The position numbers were made by a program, and so were the translations under genes. Shown piece after piece: positions 60,988 through 64,000 of a DNA stretch of 64,000 bases (positions are counted from its first letter, which is position 1; each line of letters begins with the position of its first letter). Source of the stretch: Propionibacteriaceae bacterium (GTDB lineage: Bacteria; Actinomycetota; Actinomycetes; Propionibacteriales; Propionibacteriaceae). The stretch spans positions 186,001 to 250,000 of the forward strand of contig JADKFR010000002.1 in NCBI GenBank assembly GCA_016717345.1, written 5' to 3'. The notes beneath the pieces were generated by a model. It was given only the letters and a program-made list of their open reading frames with translations, was not told the origin of the DNA and made no database searches.

Positions 60988-62139
60988 TCAGGGCAGGACG
61001 CCGACCTGATCGGCGATCAGCCGAGCGATCTGGCGGGCGGCCTCCGGCCGGGCCATCCGACGGCTGGCCGCTGACGCTTCAGCCCGGGCGGCCGGGTCGA
61101 GAACCCAGTGACGCGCCGCCTCCACGACCTCACGGGGGCGAGGAGCCCAGACCCCGGCCTTCTCCTCGATGACGTAGGTGACGTTCCCGTCCTCCTGGCC
61201 CGGGAGCCTCGCGTACAGCACCAACGGCAGCCCGGCGATGAACGCCTCGCTGATCGTGCCGGGCCCGGCTTTGGTGAGCAGCATGTCGGAGGCAGCCATG
61301 AAGGCCGGCATCTCGCGGGTGAACCCGTAAAGGTGTGCCGGCATCTTCCAGTCGAGCGCCTCGAGGTCTGCCTTGAGCTCGGCGTTGCGTCCGCAGATCA
61401 CGACGAGCGTGGCCGGCAGCGCCGCTTCGTTGATCGCCTTCGCGACCCGTTTGACGGGGCCCATCCCGTCCCCGCCGCCGACCAGCAGGATCACCGGGAG
61501 GTCGCGCCGCCAGCCCTGGGCGTCCCGGAACGCCAGCGGGTCACCCACCGGACGGCAGAACTTGTCGGCCACCGGCAGACCGATCACGCGAAGGTTGCCC
61601 TCGGGAACCCCGAAGTGGATTCCCCGCTCCTTGGCCTGTTCGGTCGGCACCACGACCAGATCGGCGCGGCGGTCGTACCAGAAGGCGTGCGTGGTGACCA
61701 TGTCGGTGACCACCGTGATGAACGGACGGGGGGACTTGCGCATCGCCCGCATCAGGTTGGTGTTGACCAGCGGGTGCACCGAGACGATGAGGTCGGCGGG
61801 ATTCTCCCGGACGAGACGACCGGCGGCCCGCCGGAGGTAGGGATAGCTGAGCTGGTTCAGCATCCGGGTGCGGGTGCGGCTGTTGGACGCCTTGTAGCTG
61901 AAGCCCCAGGCCTGAGGCAACCGGGAGATGGGTGGGTAGATCTCTGGAGCCCGGTTCAACGGACGGGGGTAGTAGTCGACCAGGAAGTCGACCATGGCGG
62001 ATTCGAAGACGCCGGGAAACTCCAGGTCCAACGCCTCGATCATGGCCTCGGTCGCGGACCGGTGGCCACCTCCGGTGTCGGAGAACAGGAACAGGATCTT
62101 CTTACGGTTCTTCCCGGTGGAAGTGACCTGGTGAGTCAT
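60988..62139 (-). CDS. MGDG-synthase-like glycosyltransferase (GT28 family)
   Basis: This 383-residue glycosyltransferase resembles bacterial diacylglycerol glucosyltransferases and plant MGDG synthases. The N-terminal domain has ILFLFSDTGGGHRSATEAMI, LIVSVHPLVNTNLM and FITVVTDMVTTHAFW. The C-terminal UDP-sugar-binding domain has VILLVGGGDGMGPVKRVAKA, HLYGFTREMPAFMAASDML and LTKAGPGTISEAFIAGLPLVL. It is a peripheral membrane enzyme that makes glycolipids; the sugar is not predictable. The ATG lies just after a weak AGGATCTCG. It is isolated between a hairpin and the ketopantoate-reductase-like gene. Confidence 0.9.
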   Translation of the reverse strand: MTHQVTSTGKNRKKILFLFSDTGGGHRSATEAMIEALDLEFPGVFESAMVDFLVDYYPRPLNRAPEIYPPISRLPQAWGFSYKASNSRTRTRMLNQLSYPYLRRAAGRLVRENPADLIVSVHPLVNTNLMRAMRKSPRPFITVVTDMVTTHAFWYDRRADLVVVPTEQAKERGIHFGVPEGNLRVIGLPVADKFCRPVGDPLAFRDAQGWRRDLPVILLVGGGDGMGPVKRVAKAINEAALPATLVVICGRNAELKADLEALDWKMPAHLYGFTREMPAFMAASDMLLTKAGPGTISEAFIAGLPLVLYARLPGQEDGNVTYVIEEKAGVWAPRPREVVEAARHWVLDPAARAEASAASRRMARPEAARQIARLIADQVGVLP

Positions 62140-62203
62140 CGAGATCCTCGGTCGGCGCTGGTCGGTTGAGACAGCATGGCACAGGCGGGGCCGGATCGTC
62201 GGC

Positions 62204-63229
62204 TCAGCCGAGCAGGGCGAGCAGAGCCTCCGGTTTGCGCCGGAAGGTCTCCACGCTCTGGCGGCCCGCGCTGAGCGCCTCCAGGGTGGTGGTCAGGACC
62301 GTGTTCACCGGGGTCGGCACCCCGTGCGCGGCGCCCAGGCGGGCGACCGCGCCGTTGAGGAAACGCACTTCAGTCTGGCCGCGTCCCGAATGCAGGTCGA
62401 TGTGGAAGGACGGCATCTTGTCGCCGCGTCCGCTGCCCAGCGCCCTGGTCAGCGCTGGTTGGGCGATGAAACGCGGCAACCGCTGGGCGGCGAAGGCCAG
62501 GGCGCGCACCGGGGTCCCGGGCAGGTCGACCGGACGGTAGCCCAGGGCGCGCATCACCGCCAGGCATTCACGCAGCACGGCGACCTCGACCTCGTACAGC
62601 CGCCGATCAGCGAACAAGGCACCGACCGGAAGGTCGAGGATCGCCGAGGTGGCGTTGCCGGTCAGATTGGTGAGCAGCTTCGACCACTTCATGGGCCCGG
62701 GGTGGGGGTAGCCGCGGGCCACCAGGTGGGCATCGTTGAGGGCTGTGACAAGGCGCGGCGCGAGCGGGTGATTCAGCGCGATGCCGATCCCGCGGAGCTT
62801 CTCTTCGGTGACTTCACCGACCCCCGGCTTGCCGACAGCGGTGGTGACCGTGCCCGTGATCACGTTGGCCGCGCCCAGTTTGGCGGCGATGGTGGGCTCG
62901 TTGTCGACCCCGTTCTGCAGCGACAGGATCGGCGGCACCGGGGCGCCGGTCGCGATCAGCTGGTCGAGGGCGGAGGCGGTGTCGAACGACTTCAGCGCGA
63001 AGACGCCCAGGTCGTAGGGGCCGGCGGCCAGCGCTTCGGCAGCCGAGGTGAACAGCTCGAACTCGCGGACGGTCGTCGTGGCGCCACCGCGGTGGAGCCG
63101 CAGGCCCTGGGTGGTGATCACGGCGGCCGCGGCCGGCTGCTCGATGAAGGTCACCCGATGCCCGGCGGCAGCCAGCGAGCCACCCACGTAGGTACCGATC
63201 GCCCCGGCACCGAGGAACAGGAACTGCAT
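62204..63229 (-). CDS. Ketopantoate reductase family (PanE/ApbA) protein
   Basis: This 341-residue protein has the N-terminal NADP-binding motif FLFLGAGAIGTYVGGSLAAA and the conserved ALKSFDTASAL with the active-site lysine region. A C-terminal helical domain has KWSKLLTNLTGNATSAIL (conserved Lys and Asn) and PSFHIDLHSGRGQTEVRFLN. Ketopantoate reductase makes pantoate for coenzyme A. Actinobacteria carry several paralogues, so this one may reduce another 2-keto acid. The ATG follows AAAGGCGGATCG. It is the last complete gene before the IS remnant. Confidence 0.88.
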   Translation of the reverse strand: MQFLFLGAGAIGTYVGGSLAAAGHRVTFIEQPAAAAVITTQGLRLHRGGATTTVREFELFTSAAEALAAGPYDLGVFALKSFDTASALDQLIATGAPVPPILSLQNGVDNEPTIAAKLGAANVITGTVTTAVGKPGVGEVTEEKLRGIGIALNHPLAPRLVTALNDAHLVARGYPHPGPMKWSKLLTNLTGNATSAILDLPVGALFADRRLYEVEVAVLRECLAVMRALGYRPVDLPGTPVRALAFAAQRLPRFIAQPALTRALGSGRGDKMPSFHIDLHSGRGQTEVRFLNGAVARLGAAHGVPTPVNTVLTTTLEALSAGRQSVETFRRKPEALLALLG

Positions 63230-63317
63230 GGCGATCCGCCTTTCGTTGACCTGCAGCGAAGCCTAACGGGGGTGCTGGACTCACGCGGCCGACAACGGTT
63301 CCAGAACCGACTTTGCT

Positions 63318-63341
63318 GCCGGTCAAGGTCCCTTGACCGGC
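63318..63341. repeat. Perfect hairpin upstream of the PanE-like gene
   Basis: GCCGGTCAAG and CTTGACCGGC form a 10-bp perfect stem around GTCC. It stands in the 159-base gap between the IS remnant and the PanE-like gene. It could be a terminator for transcription entering from the left, a repeat element, or a protein site. No T-run is seen. Confidence 0.45.
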
Positions 63342-63388
63342 GTAGCGGCTGATCCTTCGATCGGGGTTGGTTGGGAGGATCGGGGAGT

Positions 63389-64000
63389 TCACGTGCTCGG
63401 CGCTGCCCTCGCCTTCAGGCTGCCGCGCCGCTTCCGCTCCACGGCGCCCTGCGGGCGCCTGTGGGGAGGATCCGAGGGTCGAGGACCGGCTGGGAGCTTC
63501 CCGGCCAGCGTGTCGAGCATCTTGTCGTACTGGGCGTGGACGGCCGTGGCATCAGGCTGGTCGTACACCGAGTGCAGCAGGGCCTTCACCGCTCCCCAGT
63601 CGCTCTGGGGGCACACCGCCATCAGCTCGGCCGCGTCATGGGTACGGCATCGTTGCCACCTGGCGCCGCGCAGGTTCGCCGCGATCGCTTCCACCAGGCC
63701 GGCGTGCGCATCGCTGGTGACCAGCATCACCCCTTGCAGGCCGCGGGCGACCAAGTCAGCGAAGAACGTGTTCCACGCCTGTTTCGTCTCACGTGGCGAC
63801 CTTGATCCTCAGTACTTCGCGGTGGCCGTCGGCCGGCCACAAACGTGAACGGGCCCGCCTCGGCCAGTGGCCGGGTCCGGAACGCGGTCACCTGGGCATC
63901 CAGGTCGGCGGCCATCAGGGAGACCTGCGACTTCGACAAGCTGGTGATCCCCAGGGTTTGCACGAGCTTGTCCTCGACACCCCCAACAGATAGCAGGTCG
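63389..64000 (-). pseudogene. IS256-family transposase remnant, truncated by window edge and internally deleted
   Basis: The rightmost part reads QTLGITSLSKSQVSLMAADL, then DAQVTAFRTRPL, a typical IS256 (mutator-type) transposase segment. Sequence then passes through an out-of-place stretch with no transposase homology and resumes in another frame as ARGLQGVMLVTSDAHAGLVE, then RWQRCRTH and LLHSVYDQPDATAVHAQYDK. About 40-50 residues around the DDE region between those blocks are missing and the C-terminal part is replaced by an unrelated Arg-rich end. The element is therefore dead. It continues beyond the window. No terminal inverted repeat was identified on the left side. Confidence 0.8.

Noticed and set aside
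1..64000. tRNA, rRNA or tmRNA genes
   Set aside because: No cloverleaf-like or rRNA-like stretch was recognised by eye in the intergenic regions; a covariance-model scan would be decisive.

Overview
The window is GC-rich throughout, with many GTG starts, ATGA/GTGA start-stop overlaps, mycothiol-type DinB (DUF664) domains, a 13E12-type HNH endonuclease, and a carotenoid cluster with a split lycopene cyclase. All of this points to a high-GC actinobacterium. A member of the Propionibacteriales (Propionibacteriaceae-like) is my best guess, held loosely. No rRNA, tRNA or CRISPR was recognised.

Layout. 0-1 kb: 3' end of an HNH endonuclease gene followed by two unusual tandem repeat arrays. 1-11.6 kb: an isorenieratene-type aromatic carotenoid locus. 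The crtYc-crtYd-crtT-crtU operon runs rightward and the idi::crtE-crtI-crtB operon runs leftward, converging at crtU/crtB. It is flanked by a CPBP membrane protease and an SDR-TspO fusion on one side and by a CarH/LitR-type B12-binding MerR photoreceptor on the other. 11.6-16.7 kb: a leftward five-gene operon (DUF4956, VTC domain, dockerin-like carbohydrate-binding lipoprotein, phosphodiester glycosidase, GT2-GtrA) that looks like a surface-polymer system. 16.8-20 kb: LysE and ThrE amino-acid exporters and a cysteine-desulfurase-like enzyme. 20-26 kb: an Hsp70-like ATPase divergent from a TPR protein with a long Glu-Pro repeat, a stand-alone LigD polymerase domain and a lipoprotein. 26-31 kb: a secreted subtilase and a beta-CASP MBL nuclease. 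31-36.3 kb: D-lactate dehydrogenase, lactate permease and a GntR regulator. 36.5-39.2 kb: a GNAT gene and an AEC transporter embedded in GC-rich tandem repeats. 39.2-42 kb: LacI regulator and GH13 alpha-glucosidase. 42-53 kb: mixed metabolic, transport and hypothetical genes. 53-55.6 kb: GH1 beta-glucosidase and LicT antiterminator with a recognisable RAT/terminator leader. 55.6-59.2 kb: truncated haemoglobin, TspO-like membrane protein, a second B12-binding MerR regulator and a photolyase. 59.2-64 kb: polysaccharide deacetylase, MGDG-synthase-like glycosyltransferase, ketopantoate-reductase-like protein and an IS256 remnant.

How it fits together. The strongest signal is a putative light/B12 regulon. 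Boxes of the form AACCTTGGACA, containing the TnnACA core known for CarH, occur in the crtY/CPBP intergenic region, over the -35 of idi::crtE, upstream of carH, and in the tspO-merR-photolyase intergenic region. Carotenoid synthesis, two TspO-family proteins, a membrane protease and DNA photorepair therefore appear to share one control logic.

Caution: crtI and the MBL nuclease each carry a single extra base in a homopolymer, and the Glu-Pro repeat gene changes frame three times. These may be sequencing or assembly errors rather than real gene decay.
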